Origin: Tautonia rosea
Lineage (GTDB): Bacteria; Planctomycetota; Planctomycetia; Isosphaerales; Isosphaeraceae
Length of the DNA: 64,000 bases
Assembly: GCF_012958305.1 (NCBI RefSeq)
Contig: NZ_JABBYO010000006.1
Location: forward strand, 124,001 to 188,000
Direction: 5' to 3'
This document shows positions 16,534 to 27,900 of this stretch, in pieces; positions within the stretch are counted from its first letter, which is position 1, and the number at the start of each line of letters is the position of its first letter. Under the pieces are notes generated by a model that was given only the letters and a program-made list of their open reading frames with translations, did no database searches and had not been told where the DNA came from. The translations under genes and the position numbers were made by a program.

Positions 16534-18432
16534 TTAGCTGTCCGAGGCATCGAGGAAGCCAGCCGTTGAGAGTTCTGAGACGCGGGTGAGGTAGGCGCTC
16601 CGAGCGTCCTCAAGGGAGTTGAACGTCAGGCGCTGGCGGCGGAGTGGCTGACCGGCACGGCCCCAGTGGATTGTGAGGCGTTGACGATCGAGGGCCAGTT
16701 GATAGACCGATTCTCCCTGGGGGTCGCGACGGCTGAAGGACCGTGTCTCGGCGGTGAGGGCTTCGGTGGGGGTCTGGCCACGACGGCGTTGTGCTTCGCG
16801 CTCGGCGTGGGAGAGTCGAAGGGCGATCAGATGAGCACACGGTCCGTTCTTGAGCCCCTGGCGGCGGAAGAAGGGGCAGGTGCATTCGGCCTTGGCGACC
16901 TGGCCCTCGTCGGTCAGGAGCAGGACCGGGCGGTACTCGCGGCGGTCTTCGGCGACCTCGACCCGGCCGGTCAGCTCCAGGCCGGAGGTGGCGATCCGAG
17001 ACTCGGAAACGATGGCCACGGCCCCCCGGCGGGCGATCAGATCGTGCGCGGTGCGTTCGCGGGCGTTGCGGTATTCGAGGCGAGAGAGGTCGATCGGGGC
17101 ATCGGTCAGGGGGCGAAGGCGGTAGACGTCGGCGGCCAGGTCGTACATGATCCGACCTTGCTGGCAGCCAAGCTGGAGGGCCTCGACCAGGGCGTCCCAC
17201 TTCAGCTTCGTGGCCTTGAGCAGGTCGCCGGCCCCGGCCTTCCAGTGCTTGGCCAGGTGAGCGAGCACGAGGTCGAGTTCGGCGGTTGTGTCCTGGGTCT
17301 TTCGGGGCAGGAGCAGATCGAACCGGATGGCTTGCGACCAGTTCGCGGCAGTGAAGCCGGTCAGGCCGAGGGTCAGGGTCAACGGCCCGGCGCGGAGGAC
17401 CCAGAAGCTGGGCAGGCCGCTGCCGAGCAGGTGAACTTCGACCTCCTCGACGAGCGGGAGGAATCGCCGGAGGAGGAACAGGCGTCGTCGTCCCCAGACT
17501 CGAACGACCTTGGCTGTCTTGCCCTGGTAAGACGAGGCTGAGCAGGGGATGACCGTTTCCCAGGGTTCGAGGACCAGCCGAGGGGGCTCGCCGGGGACCA
17601 ACTCGATCCGAAGCCCTCGGCGTTTCCCTTTGCGATCGGCGTGCATTCGAAGATGACGCAGGGCATTGTAGAGGTCGATCGGGTTCAGCGTGAAAGAGTC
17701 GCGCGGTAAGGCCGCGGCGGATTGGACCTGGAGGAAGCCGCGGAGCCACGAATCAGGGACCCGGATCGATTTCTCCAGAACCGTGCTGGTTCCTTCGGTG
17801 CGGACCGAGACCCCGTCTTGCCCGATGCTCAGGCGGGTCGGCCGCTCGCTGCGGAGTTGTTCGAGGCCGAGGTGGAGCGCCTCGCTGAAGTCGATGTTTG
17901 TGGTCCCCCAGCGGGGGGTGATGGCCGGATCGTGCTCGAAAGCGTCGAGATCGACGCCGAGCTTGGCGTATGTCCCTTCGTCCTTGCTGAAGACCTCGAA
18001 GAAGACCTGGTCAGGATGAACGGAGACGACCGGATCGAGGATCACATACGCGAGTGGATCGTTGCGCATGAGCCAGGAGAAATAGGCTCGCTGCCCTTCC
18101 CAGAGGCCGAGGTTCGCCGATTCGGCGCGCATCCGACGGTAGGCAAGATAGGCGGTCCGGTCTTTGGGAACGTAGCGGTAGTCGCTGCCGACGACGGCGT
18201 AGAGCGCTCCCATCGCTTCGCGGAAGCGGAGCGGGTCGGTGAGGGTGGCCTCGAATCGTACGGCTGGGCGCTTGAGATTGCCGACGAGGGTGAGTGTGGC
18301 GTGGTCGTCGTCGGAGACGAGCGTGCTGGGCGCGGCGTAGGCGAGATCGACGTCGGTGTGCGTCGGCGATTCAACGGTTTCCGGCGGTTCGGGCTCGCTC
18401 GGGGCCTGGGAAAGGTCGGGGGCGTCGCTCAT
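16534..18432 (-). CDS. SWIM zinc-finger and WGR domain protein
   Basis: A 632-residue protein. The N-terminal ~470 residues have no motif I recognise. A SWIM zinc finger follows, with ligands Cys517, Cys519, Cys532 and His534 (CTC...PCAHL pattern). The C-terminal ~55 residues form a WGR domain with the eponymous Trp590-Gly591-Arg592 in LTIHWGRAGQ. SWIM domains bind DNA or proteins; WGR domains occur in PARPs and in bacterial MolR-like proteins and are linked to nucleic-acid binding. The ATG overlaps the stop of the giant WD40/HEAT gene as ATGA, so the two are translationally coupled. No catalytic domain is visible. A similar SWIM plus WGR pairing is known from the E. coli yeh/molR region, but the partners here differ. 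Confidence 0.82.
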   Translation of the reverse strand: MSDAPDLSQAPSEPEPPETVESPTHTDVDLAYAAPSTLVSDDDHATLTLVGNLKRPAVRFEATLTDPLRFREAMGALYAVVGSDYRYVPKDRTAYLAYRRMRAESANLGLWEGQRAYFSWLMRNDPLAYVILDPVVSVHPDQVFFEVFSKDEGTYAKLGVDLDAFEHDPAITPRWGTTNIDFSEALHLGLEQLRSERPTRLSIGQDGVSVRTEGTSTVLEKSIRVPDSWLRGFLQVQSAAALPRDSFTLNPIDLYNALRHLRMHADRKGKRRGLRIELVPGEPPRLVLEPWETVIPCSASSYQGKTAKVVRVWGRRRLFLLRRFLPLVEEVEVHLLGSGLPSFWVLRAGPLTLTLGLTGFTAANWSQAIRFDLLLPRKTQDTTAELDLVLAHLAKHWKAGAGDLLKATKLKWDALVEALQLGCQQGRIMYDLAADVYRLRPLTDAPIDLSRLEYRNARERTAHDLIARRGAVAIVSESRIATSGLELTGRVEVAEDRREYRPVLLLTDEGQVAKAECTCPFFRRQGLKNGPCAHLIALRLSHAEREAQRRRGQTPTEALTAETRSFSRRDPQGESVYQLALDRQRLTIHWGRAGQPLRRQRLTFNSLEDARSAYLTRVSELSTAGFLDASDS

Positions 18433-21400
18433 GGCGTGACCTCGTGGCGTCGGGGTTTGCGGGAGCGATCGCGGAGACGCTTCGAGCGGCGGAGGGCGCG
18501 CCAGGCGGCTTTGCGAAGGGTTTCGTCGTTGGCATCGTCGAGGCCGACCGTTCTGAGCGGTTCTTCGGCCGCTTCGTTGGCGAAGTTGGCGAGGGCCTCA
18601 ACGGCTCCGAGCCGGGCGGTATCGGGAAGGGAGTGATTGGCGGCGGCGGCTGCCAGGGGTTCGATGTGACCTCGGGCCACCAGCAGTGGCAGCGCGACCC
18701 CCTGGGAATGCAGGTTCGGGGCCGCTTCGGCCAGAGGTGAGTCGAGGGTCTTGCCTAGGTGGTGGGAGAGGCGGTCGAACCCGACCGGGTCGCCGATCAG
18801 GTCGGGGGCAACTGCGGCGCTTCGTTTCGGATCGAAGCGGGCGAGGGCGTCGGCGGCGAGGGGGCGGAGGTTGGCCGGGCCGTCGAGGGCGAGGGTCGCA
18901 AGGGTGTCCAACACGGTGGGAGGAGGTGATGCGAAGAGGCTCAGGGCCTCGACGGCCGATCGGAGGACGCGCGGATCGGTCTCGTCGGGATCGGCCAGGC
19001 GTTCCGAAGCAATGAGCTGAATCAGCTCATCCACCGCCGATTCCGTTCGACCTGCCGCCCAGGCGAGTGTGGCGATGAGGCGGGCCTCGTCGTCGCGGCA
19101 AAGGCCGACGGCACGGGTTTCGACTCGTCTGGCGCCTTCGCGAGACGCAAGCCTCAACGCGGTCCACCGCGAGAGGGCCCTGGCAATGCTCGGGCCGGAC
19201 TTCAGGTCTCGGGTCCGGCCCAGGAGGTGGGCCGCGGTGGCGACGGCCGGGGCACTCTCAGAGTCGATCGCGGCGCGGGCCTCGGCGAGCGGAGGTTTCG
19301 GCAGGTCGAGGAGGATGGCACCGATCGCCTCGGCGTTGAGTTCCTGGCAACGGGGAATGAGTGCGAACAGCCGGGCGGGATCGGCGTGTTCGCGGAGTCG
19401 TTCGAGTGGCTCGGCCAGGGGGATGTCGAACCGTTGCTGGAGTTCGGACCAGGAGAACCGTCCCGAGGCGAACTGGTCAAACGGATTCTGGACGAAGGCT
19501 TCGTCGGGCTCAATTGCCTCGGGGCCGAACAGCTTCCGGGCGCTTCGGAGGGCGATATAGAATTCGGGCCAGGAGGCTTCGCGGAGCTGCCGGAGCAGGA
19601 GGTCTCGCGTGGCCGGCTCGTCGTCGAAGGCGAGCAGATCGAGGGAGACTGGAACGAGATCGGCTCGGTCATGCTCGGTGCTTGCGATTTCGCGAATCCG
19701 GGCCCAGGCCTCACGGGTGCCGAGCCACCGGAGCCCTCGCAGGGCCATTGCCGCGACCGAGCCGGAGGATCGGCTCTGGCGATCGAGCAGCTTGAAGACG
19801 TCGGCCGATCGGGGGCCCCGGCCGAGGTGGCCGAGGGCCTCGGCGGCGACATCTTGCAGGGCGTGGCCGGATTCGCCGGCCAGTTGCAGGATGCGGTCGA
19901 AGGCTCTTGGGTCTTCCAACTCGCCGAGGGCGATGACGGCGCGGCGACGGAGGGAAAGGTCGGAGAGGTAATCGACGGCTGAGAGCAGGACGCCGATCCC
20001 CTCAGGACGCTTGCCGAGGGCCAGCCCCTCGGCGGCGAGAAACTGGGAAGTTGGGTCGGGATGCTGGAGGGCCTTGAGCAAAGGGTCGGCCGGGCCGTTG
20101 CGCTTGCGGAGCCTCCAGGAGAGGGCCTCGATGGCCTCGCGGCGAGGGGCTTCCTCGGGATGAGCGGAGGCAAGACCGAGGGGTTCATCGACCTCCGATC
20201 CCAGGGCCCAAAACGCCGGGACGATGGCTCGCTGGAGGAGCCGGGTTTCACCGAGGGACAGACAGCGATCGAGGAGGGAGGCGAGGAGATCGTCTCGCCT
20301 CGGGTGCTGCTGTTGCATCCATCGGCGATCGTTGGGGCGTTCATCGCGCGGGTCGTCGATGGACTGATCGTGGCCGCTGATCGTGAGCAGGGCCTGGAAG
20401 CAGAGCATCCGGGCTTTGGGCTGGCGCTCCATGATCGCGAGCAATCGCGGGGCGTCATCGGGGCGGCGGAACTTCGCAGCGGCGGGAATGAGGACATCGA
20501 CCGGGGCGGTCGCGGAGGGATTGTCCTCGATGAGGTCGAGGAAGACGCCGGCTGCTCGGGGGTCGCCGAGCGAGTCGAAGGCGGCGAGGACATTTTGCCG
20601 ATCCGAGGGTTCGACCGCAGTCTGGAGCAGTCGGACGAGGGCATCAAACGCCGACGGGTCTTTCCGATCGGCGAGGGCGAAGGCGGCCCTGCTTCGAACC
20701 GCAGCGAAGCGGGAATCGAGGGCATGACGGAGCGTCTTCAGAGCATCCGGCTTGGTTTCCGAGGCCTCGCGAAGCCAGGAAACAGCGAGCAAACGGAGGG
20801 GGCCGGAGGCGGCATCGAGGGCTCTGGCGGCCACCGAGTCGCGGCCGAGGCGATCGCCGAGGAGGCGAGCGGCCTCGGAGGCAAGGTTGTCCTTGCGGGT
20901 CATCATCACCTGTTCGAGCACCGACTGGCCGCTTGGGTCATCCTTGCTGCCGCTGAGCAGTTCGAGGCCGCGAACACCCACATCGGTCGGGCCGGCTGCG
21001 AGGGCCTCGGCTCCCAGGATCGCCGGGTCGGTGCCGAGGGCGTGCAGGTGATCGAAGGCGGTGAATCGGACAAGCTGGTTCGGATCGGCCAGAGCCTGAA
21101 GCATGACCGGGACGATGGCGGAGGTGAGGCTCGGGTCGACGTTGGCCAGGGCTCGAAGGCGATCGAGGGCGGCACGACGGATGCGGACGACGGCGGCCTC
21201 GGCGGCCGGATTCGTGGGGGCCGCGCGCTTCTTCGAACGACCGGACGCAGGTGGGGGTGCTTGCTCTCGGACAAGGCCGACATAGGCGCCGAAGGCCCGA
21301 GCGCGAAGTTCAAGGGGCGAGATCGGCTCAGATCGAGAGGGTGATTGATCCAGCGGGGTTGCGGTGACTGAAGCACCAAATCGTTGAGAGAAGGCCGCGA

Positions 21401-24400
21401 AGGCCAGTTCAAACGCCTTCTGTTCCTTTTCGTCAGGTCCGAGGAGTGGGAGGAGGCGGATCACCCCCCTGGCCCGGACGAGCGGAGGGGCGAGGACGAG
21501 GAGATCGGCCAGGGTATTGACGGTCGCTTCGGGGATTGTCCAGGCGGATTGCTCGTCGCGGTCGTTGATCAGTCGCGTGATGGTGGCCAGCAGCGCGGCC
21601 GGGTCGTGGGCGGATTGCAACGCGTCGGCAGCGACGAGTCGGACGCGAGGAGACCGGCTCGACAAGGCGGCGATCAGTCGAGCCGCGTCACCGCCGGGGC
21701 TGTGGTGCTCACGGAGCATCAGGAGCAGCAAGGCGCGGTCTCGGATGGCGTCGTTCGAGTCATCGAGAGCCAGCACGATGCGCCCTTCGCCCGCATTTCC
21801 CAGGGCGACGGCGGCGGCAAGGCGGTTGTCTCGATTGAGGAACTTCGCACCTTCGGCCGACTCGATGAGGGGGACGGTCGAAGCCTCTCCGCGGAGGGCC
21901 AGGCCCATCGCGGCCCGATAGTTGACCTCGGGGTCGGGATGAGAGAGGGCCTGGCGAAGCGGGTCGATTGCCTCAGGAGTGACGCACCAGACCAGCACTT
22001 CGGCAGCCCCTTTGCGGAGCGGGGGATGGGAGGAGTCGAGCAAGGGGAGGACGGGAAGCACGGCCTCGGCATCTCCCAGCTCGGCGAGGCCGTTGAGGGC
22101 GAGCCCGGCCAGGTCGAGCCAATCGGCGCGGCGTTCCGATTCGGTCGGTTCGGGAGCGGCGGCAAGGGAGACGAGTGGCCCAAGGGCAACGCGATCGCCG
22201 TGCCGGGCCAGCGCCCGAGCCGCCCGGACGCGGACATCGGCGTGAGGAGCGGCCAGCGCCGACGCGAGCAGGGAGCGGGCATCGTGGGAGACGAGCGCGT
22301 CGATGGCAGCGAGCCGGACGTCGGGGTCCTCGTCGTTGATTGCCTGAGCAAGAATGGCATGAGCCTTGGCCGAGTGCTTTTTCACGAGAGCGGCGACGGC
22401 CTTCGATCGGACGTCGGCGAAGCGTGCGCCAAGGGCCGCCTCCAGCACGTCGAGCCCCTTGGCCTTGGCCGAAGCGGCGGCGAAGGCATCGGCACGAAGT
22501 TCGGGGGCGGGGTCGTCGAAGGCTTCGAGCAGGAGATCCCAGGCCCAGGGCTCGGAGAGCTGGGCGAGGACCTCGGTCAGGACTTCACGTCGGACGTCGG
22601 CGTGAATGCTCTGCCGGGCGAATCGGAGCGCCCCGGCCCCTCCTCCCGCGACGGGCAGGTTGAGCGAGGCCTTGAACGCCTCGGCCCGGATCGGAGCAGA
22701 GCCGTCATTGAGGGCGCGGACGAGGAGGCGCCCGATCGGTCCGTCTGCGGACTTCGGGGGGGCCTTTCGGGCCTCGGCCAGCAGGAGTTGCAGGCCGCGG
22801 TGGCGGACGTCGTCATGGTCGGCGTTCAGGCCGGCCTCGGCGGCGTCGAGGGGAGCGTCGCGGTCAATCGAGCTCAGGGCGGAGAAGGCAGCGTCGCGGA
22901 CTTCCGGGGCGTCGTCATGCACGAGCGACCGGAGGCGATGGCTCGCCGCGTCGTCTCCGAGGGCTGCCAGGGCGCGACAGACCTCGACCCGGGCTGAGGC
23001 TTCGGCCTCTCGACTTAGTTGCAGGAGAAGGCCGAAGGCGCTCGGATCTCTCAGCAAAGCCAGGCCGCGGGCTCCCCGAAGGGAGGTGTCGAGCGATCGG
23101 CTCGCCGAGGCGTTGAGCAAGGGGGCGAGATCGTCGGGATCGAGGTCGATCGTCGAGGTTGGCTCGGTATCGGCCTTTTTGGATTGTTTCGAGGGCTTTG
23201 CGGGCTTGGTTTTGGTCTTCGGCTCGGGAGAAGGCGGTTTGGCTTCGCTGGCCCCCCCCTGCCCTGGCTTACCGGTGTCGGTGGCAAGGTCGTTGAGCTG
23301 GCGGTCGAGTTCCGGATCGCGCGAACGAAGAGCGGTGAGGAGCCGGGGGCGGGTGTGGAGCATCAACAGGAAGGCGACGCGGCGGACGTCGGCGTCGGGA
23401 TCGTCCGCGCGGCGACGCAGCGCGGTGGCGACCTCGGAGCGGTCGAGCAGGTCGCGATGGAGCAACCGGACAAGGGCCCAGCGACGCAGGTCGGCTTGCT
23501 TCGAGCCGAGGGCGATCAGGTTGGCCTCGGGAACATCGGGGGGGTGAATGGCTTCGAGCGTCTCGGCGGCCGAGCGGCGGACCTCCCACTGGCGTGCGTC
23601 GAGCGTGGCCAGGAGGCGATCGAGGGCCTGTTCGTCGCGCTGGGCGAGCGGTTCGAGGGCCTGAACCGCGAGGCGGCCGATTTCGGGATGGTTGGTCTTC
23701 AGGGCCAGGTCGATCGGGCGGAGGTCGGCCGCGTCACTGCGGGAGCGAAGTTGTTCGAAGGCGAGCACGCGGACCCGTTCATCCGGGTGATCGAGCAGCC
23801 CTTCGAGCAAGGGGACGACGCGGGGATGATCAGCCTGGCCAAGGCGTCGAGCGGCGTCGAGGCGGAGTTCCGGGTCGGTGTCGGCGCGGCAGTGCTCGGC
23901 GAGCAGTTCGATGGAGGCGGAATCGGTGGCTTCGGAAAGGCTGACGAGGGCGGCCTCTCGGCGTCGGGGGTCGCTCTGGGAGAGTTCATGCCGGGCTCGG
24001 GCGAGGCCGTCGAAGACCCGGGCGGTGGCGTCGCCGAACTTGCCGGCAGCGTCGAGCACGACGAGGCGAAGCGTGTTGTCCTCGCAGGAGATGACGAGCC
24101 GGGGACGGTCGTGGACCGTGACGATGGCAAGGCCGCGCACCTTCGCCACGCCGTCTTTGAGGGTTGCGGGGCGGCTGCCACCCGTGCGGGGCCAGGTCTT
24201 GACGGTCGCGTCGCGTGATCCGGTGAGGAACCGATCTCCTGGAGCCCAGACGATGCTGGTGATGAGATCCTCATGTGTGTTGCTCTTGCCTCGGTCTTCC
24301 GGTTCGAGCGTCCCCCGGGCCAGGGTGGAGAGGAGCTTGCGATCGGCCCCGGCTGAGAGGAATCGAAGTTCGTCGGGATCGAACCGCAAGGCCGAGACGG

Positions 24401-24944
24401 TCCCCTCGTGCAACTTACTCGACTCGCTGAGGATGAAGTCATCGCGCCCTTCAGCCGAGAAGACGGAAACGTCCCCTTTGCTTGTTCCAGCGACGAGCCA
24501 GAGGCCGGTCGGATCACTTTCGAGGCAGGTGATCTCGGCCGGGAGATCGAGTGACTGGAGCGCCTTGGGTTTGGAATTCTTGATGTCGGCGATCGTGAGG
24601 GTTTGCCCCGACGCGATCGCCAGTCGGTTGCCGGCCAAGGGGGCCAGGGCGACGAGGGGGCCGCCCTCGATCACTAGGGCTTGGCTTGGGGGGCCGCCCT
24701 GGAGCGATCCGCGGTAGCACGCACCGTCGGTCCCGCCGATCCAGAGGTCATCGCCGATCAGGCAGAGCGACTTCGCCCCGGTCGGCATCGGGTCGGTGGC
24801 GAGAGTCAGGGATTCGCAGTCGAGCCGATAGAGGGCGGTCGGGCGTCGTTCGGGGTGCTCGGTGACGAAGGCGAGCCATTTACCCGAGGAGGCGAGTGCC
24901 CGGATCTCTCCCCGGTACGTCAGGTAGGTTTCCTGGACGCTCAC
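18429..24944 (-). CDS. Giant WD40-HEAT repeat protein (2171 residues)
   Basis: An all-repeat scaffold. Residues 1-330 form a WD40-like propeller (blades such as LHEGTVSALRFDPDELRFLSAG and THEDLITSIVWAPGDRFLTGSRD). From about 340 to the C-terminus the sequence is dozens of HEAT-type helical pairs (for example DPELRLDAARRLGQ and HPDERVRVLAFEQLR). A Lys/Pro/Ser linker at about 556-600 and a second short one (PPPASGRSKKRAAP) divide the solenoid. No enzyme motif, signal peptide or membrane segment is seen. The GTG at 24944 is chosen because it follows GGAGG by seven bases and overlaps the upstream stop as GTGA; an extension to 25037 would lie inside the neighbouring gene. The stop overlaps the next start as ATGA. 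Probably the assembly platform of a three-protein complex; function unknown. Confidence 0.85.
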   Translation of the reverse strand: MSVQETYLTYRGEIRALASSGKWLAFVTEHPERRPTALYRLDCESLTLATDPMPTGAKSLCLIGDDLWIGGTDGACYRGSLQGGPPSQALVIEGGPLVALAPLAGNRLAIASGQTLTIADIKNSKPKALQSLDLPAEITCLESDPTGLWLVAGTSKGDVSVFSAEGRDDFILSESSKLHEGTVSALRFDPDELRFLSAGADRKLLSTLARGTLEPEDRGKSNTHEDLITSIVWAPGDRFLTGSRDATVKTWPRTGGSRPATLKDGVAKVRGLAIVTVHDRPRLVISCEDNTLRLVVLDAAGKFGDATARVFDGLARARHELSQSDPRRREAALVSLSEATDSASIELLAEHCRADTDPELRLDAARRLGQADHPRVVPLLEGLLDHPDERVRVLAFEQLRSRSDAADLRPIDLALKTNHPEIGRLAVQALEPLAQRDEQALDRLLATLDARQWEVRRSAAETLEAIHPPDVPEANLIALGSKQADLRRWALVRLLHRDLLDRSEVATALRRRADDPDADVRRVAFLLMLHTRPRLLTALRSRDPELDRQLNDLATDTGKPGQGGASEAKPPSPEPKTKTKPAKPSKQSKKADTEPTSTIDLDPDDLAPLLNASASRSLDTSLRGARGLALLRDPSAFGLLLQLSREAEASARVEVCRALAALGDDAASHRLRSLVHDDAPEVRDAAFSALSSIDRDAPLDAAEAGLNADHDDVRHRGLQLLLAEARKAPPKSADGPIGRLLVRALNDGSAPIRAEAFKASLNLPVAGGGAGALRFARQSIHADVRREVLTEVLAQLSEPWAWDLLLEAFDDPAPELRADAFAAASAKAKGLDVLEAALGARFADVRSKAVAALVKKHSAKAHAILAQAINDEDPDVRLAAIDALVSHDARSLLASALAAPHADVRVRAARALARHGDRVALGPLVSLAAAPEPTESERRADWLDLAGLALNGLAELGDAEAVLPVLPLLDSSHPPLRKGAAEVLVWCVTPEAIDPLRQALSHPDPEVNYRAAMGLALRGEASTVPLIESAEGAKFLNRDNRLAAAVALGNAGEGRIVLALDDSNDAIRDRALLLLMLREHHSPGGDAARLIAALSSRSPRVRLVAADALQSAHDPAALLATITRLINDRDEQSAWTIPEATVNTLADLLVLAPPLVRARGVIRLLPLLGPDEKEQKAFELAFAAFSQRFGASVTATPLDQSPSRSEPISPLELRARAFGAYVGLVREQAPPPASGRSKKRAAPTNPAAEAAVVRIRRAALDRLRALANVDPSLTSAIVPVMLQALADPNQLVRFTAFDHLHALGTDPAILGAEALAAGPTDVGVRGLELLSGSKDDPSGQSVLEQVMMTRKDNLASEAARLLGDRLGRDSVAARALDAASGPLRLLAVSWLREASETKPDALKTLRHALDSRFAAVRSRAAFALADRKDPSAFDALVRLLQTAVEPSDRQNVLAAFDSLGDPRAAGVFLDLIEDNPSATAPVDVLIPAAAKFRRPDDAPRLLAIMERQPKARMLCFQALLTISGHDQSIDDPRDERPNDRRWMQQQHPRRDDLLASLLDRCLSLGETRLLQRAIVPAFWALGSEVDEPLGLASAHPEEAPRREAIEALSWRLRKRNGPADPLLKALQHPDPTSQFLAAEGLALGKRPEGIGVLLSAVDYLSDLSLRRRAVIALGELEDPRAFDRILQLAGESGHALQDVAAEALGHLGRGPRSADVFKLLDRQSRSSGSVAAMALRGLRWLGTREAWARIREIASTEHDRADLVPVSLDLLAFDDEPATRDLLLRQLREASWPEFYIALRSARKLFGPEAIEPDEAFVQNPFDQFASGRFSWSELQQRFDIPLAEPLERLREHADPARLFALIPRCQELNAEAIGAILLDLPKPPLAEARAAIDSESAPAVATAAHLLGRTRDLKSGPSIARALSRWTALRLASREGARRVETRAVGLCRDDEARLIATLAWAAGRTESAVDELIQLIASERLADPDETDPRVLRSAVEALSLFASPPPTVLDTLATLALDGPANLRPLAADALARFDPKRSAAVAPDLIGDPVGFDRLSHHLGKTLDSPLAEAAPNLHSQGVALPLLVARGHIEPLAAAAANHSLPDTARLGAVEALANFANEAAEEPLRTVGLDDANDETLRKAAWRALRRSKRLRDRSRKPRRHEVTP

Positions 24945-27900
24945 GAGGTGGCCTCCTTCCCGAGGCTCGCCGAGACGCCTCCGACGACGGCAAGGCCGGG
25001 GTGGGCGTGGCGAATCCGGGTGACGGCGATCAGGCACGCGGCATGTTCGCTCTTGCCAATTGACGCCATGAACTCGATCAAGGGGGGCAAGGCGGCCCGG
25101 GCGAATGCTTCGTCCTCGATCGCCAGATCGCGCACGGTTTCCACAATGGCCAGCTTTGCCAGACGGTTTGAGAGTGGTCGGAGACGGTCGAAGCCCTCGC
25201 CTTGTCCATCACGAGTGCCATCGGTCGAGACGGATCGGCGCCTGAGGCGACCGGGGGGCAACTCGAAGAGCATCCGGCGCAGGAGGTCGCTCATGCGTAT
25301 CGCGGGTGCGGGGGGTTGCTCGGGACGAGCGGGGGGACCAGATCCGCGGGCGGTGGCCGCCTCGGCCGCTTTTTTTCGGGCGACGGGGCCGATGGTCGGC
25401 CTGGGAGCCACGAAGGGTGCCCAGCCGTCGGTGATATGGCGATCGCGGTAGAGCGACCAGAGGGCACGCAAGACAAAGGCCCGCACAGCGCGGTCGGGGC
25501 TTTCGGTCAGGCGATACAGTTCCTGAGGGAGCCGGAGCCGGGGGGACCGGGCGATCAGCTTCAGACCGAGGGCTCGGGTGGCGTCATCGCTCGACTCGCA
25601 GAAGCGATACACGGCGGCCGGGCTAAGGGAGTCGGGGTCGATCCGGTAGCGGCGATGCTCGGGAGCGGCCTCGGCCAGCAGGGCCTCGGCCACGAAGCGG
25701 CGAACGTCGATGAAGGGGGCCTCGGCCAGACGGACCAGATCGGCCCCGGGGGGGGACCAGCGAGCGAACTCGTAGCGGGCGATCGCCAGAGCGAACGATC
25801 GGAGCGGCTCTCTGGACTCGAAGAACAAGGGGCGGACGCGATCGAAGCTCAGGAACTCAGGAGGGATCTCAGCGCCGGGATCGACGGGCCGATCCGTCTC
25901 ATCGAGGGCCATCTCGGGATGATGACGCCGAAGGTATTTGCGAGCGAACTGACCAAGACGGGCATCCTCGGGACCGGCGCCGACGGCCAGTTGCCAGAGC
26001 CGTTCGCAACCGAGCAAGGTGGCGTCGGCCGAGACTTCACGGGTGCGGCCGGTGAGCATTTGAAGGAAGGCAGTTTCGGAGATGATTCGGATGTTCGCCC
26101 CTTCGGCGTTCAGTTGCTCGGCCTTGACCTGCTTCGAGCCTTTCTTGCCATTGCCGTAGAGGGGAGAGCCCTCATCCCCGATCACGAGATAATGGAGCTT
26201 GGCCGTCACTCCCGAGCCGACCGACCCGCCGGCGTTGCGGACCTTCCCTTCGGCCTCCTTGCGCTGCATGGTCGCGAGCTTGCCGGTGAAGAGGAACGAG
26301 GCCCCGCCGAAATCGACGGAGATCTCTTGCTCGGACGCAGGCTGTTTTTCGGATTCGGGAGGTGAATCGGAGGGGGCGAAATCGGCCGGGACAAACCCCT
26401 TGATCATGACCTCGACGGCGAAGTCGTGATAGCGCGGCTCGGCCCGTCGGACGAGGGTCATGAGCCAGTCGAAGCCGAGATCGGCTGGAAGGAAGCGTCG
26501 GACGTCTCGGAGCCACGCCAAAACCCGATCGGCCAGATCTTCGTCAAACGCCAGCTCACTTCCCCAGCGTTTGCCCAGGGTGCGAGCCTTGCGGACGGTG
26601 GGGTGTTTGTCCCAGTCAGGGTGGAAGGCCAGCGCCTTGAGCAGGTCGAGGGGGATCGAGGCGGCCTTGAGCCGGCCTTCGTCGATCCAGTCGGCGGTCT
26701 CCCAGGATGTCCCGGGTCGCAGGAGCAAGAGGGAGAGGAATTCGGGGTCGAAGGTGTTGGGATCGAAGCGGGCGAGGTGGTCCATCGCGAAGCCGAGCAC
26801 GTCGCCGGCGGGTTCCTCGGCGGTCCGGTCGTCGCGGTCGATAAGATCGCGGAAGTAGCCGTCTCCCAGCGTTTTGGGCGGGTGGATCTTGGGGAGGAGT
26901 TCCGAGACGAATTCGAACGCCTCGTCGCTCGGCGAGAAGAGGCGGTTGGCGAACCAATCGGGCGTCAACTCCTTCGTTCCAAAATGCTTGCGGATGACCT
27001 CGGCGGCGTAGGAGTGGCCGTGATCGGTTTCGAGCAGGCGTCCCCAGGCGTCGAGGCCGATGTCGCGTCTGGGATCGCGTTCGCCGAGTAGGTCGGCGGC
27101 GAGCTTCCGGACGGCCTCGCTGCGGTTGTCGGCCAGGCGGATCAAGGTGGCGACGGGAAGGTCTCGGGCGTGGGTCCGAGCGTAAGAGGCGGCGAAAGAT
27201 CGCGCCTCGTCACTTGGTGAGTCGAACAGGCGAAGCACGGGGTCGTGCAAGCCCAACTCGCGAAAACTTCCCTGCTCGAACTTCGGCACGTTGCCGAGAA
27301 TCCAGACGACAAAATCATGCACCGCCTCGCTTGATGAGGAGATCAGACGGATGACCCAGGCGGGTTCGACCTCGCGCAGGGCAGCTCGGAAGTCTTTCTT
27401 CAAGGCCTCAGCGGCATATCCTCGGACGATGTTGCAGCGGGCTCGCTCCAGCAGGCCAAACAACGGACGAGGGCTGCGACGCCAGAGATCGGGGAAGGCC
27501 CGGGTGGTCAACGGGTCGTTGTGGGTCGCTCCGAACGCGAAGCGACTGCGGTTGTACGGCTTTGAACCGGCTCGTGTTTTGGAAGTATGATAAAAGATAT
27601 GGTTGAAGACCCAGGCCCCTTCGGTACGAGCCCGCCAGGTGCTCCAGGATTCCGGGTAACGGGCCAGGACCGCTGACGCGGCATCGGGATAAGCCACAGG
27701 CATGGCCTGCCCGATCCTTCGAAGCGATCGCCAGGCCCGTCGCACGAGGTACGCCATCGTCCGTCGGCTGATCGTGTGGTCGCGGGTGGCATAGGCCACA
27801 TCAAACCGGGCCGCCAGTGCGGCGAAGACTTCCAGGTCGTGCTGGGTCTCGGCCTCCTTGAAGATGCGCTTTAGGGCGCGCCAGGGGCCGTAGGTTAGCG

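Noticed and set aside
20061-22997. Plus-strand frames of 427 and 537 codons opposite the giant HEAT gene
   Set aside because: Antisense to strongly periodic HEAT repeats; Gly/Glu/Gln-rich shadow without independent start signals.
24945-25037. N-terminal 31-residue extension of the giant WD40/HEAT protein
   Set aside because: Arg/Pro-rich, lies within the upstream gene, and the GTG at 24944 has GGAGG and a GTGA overlap.
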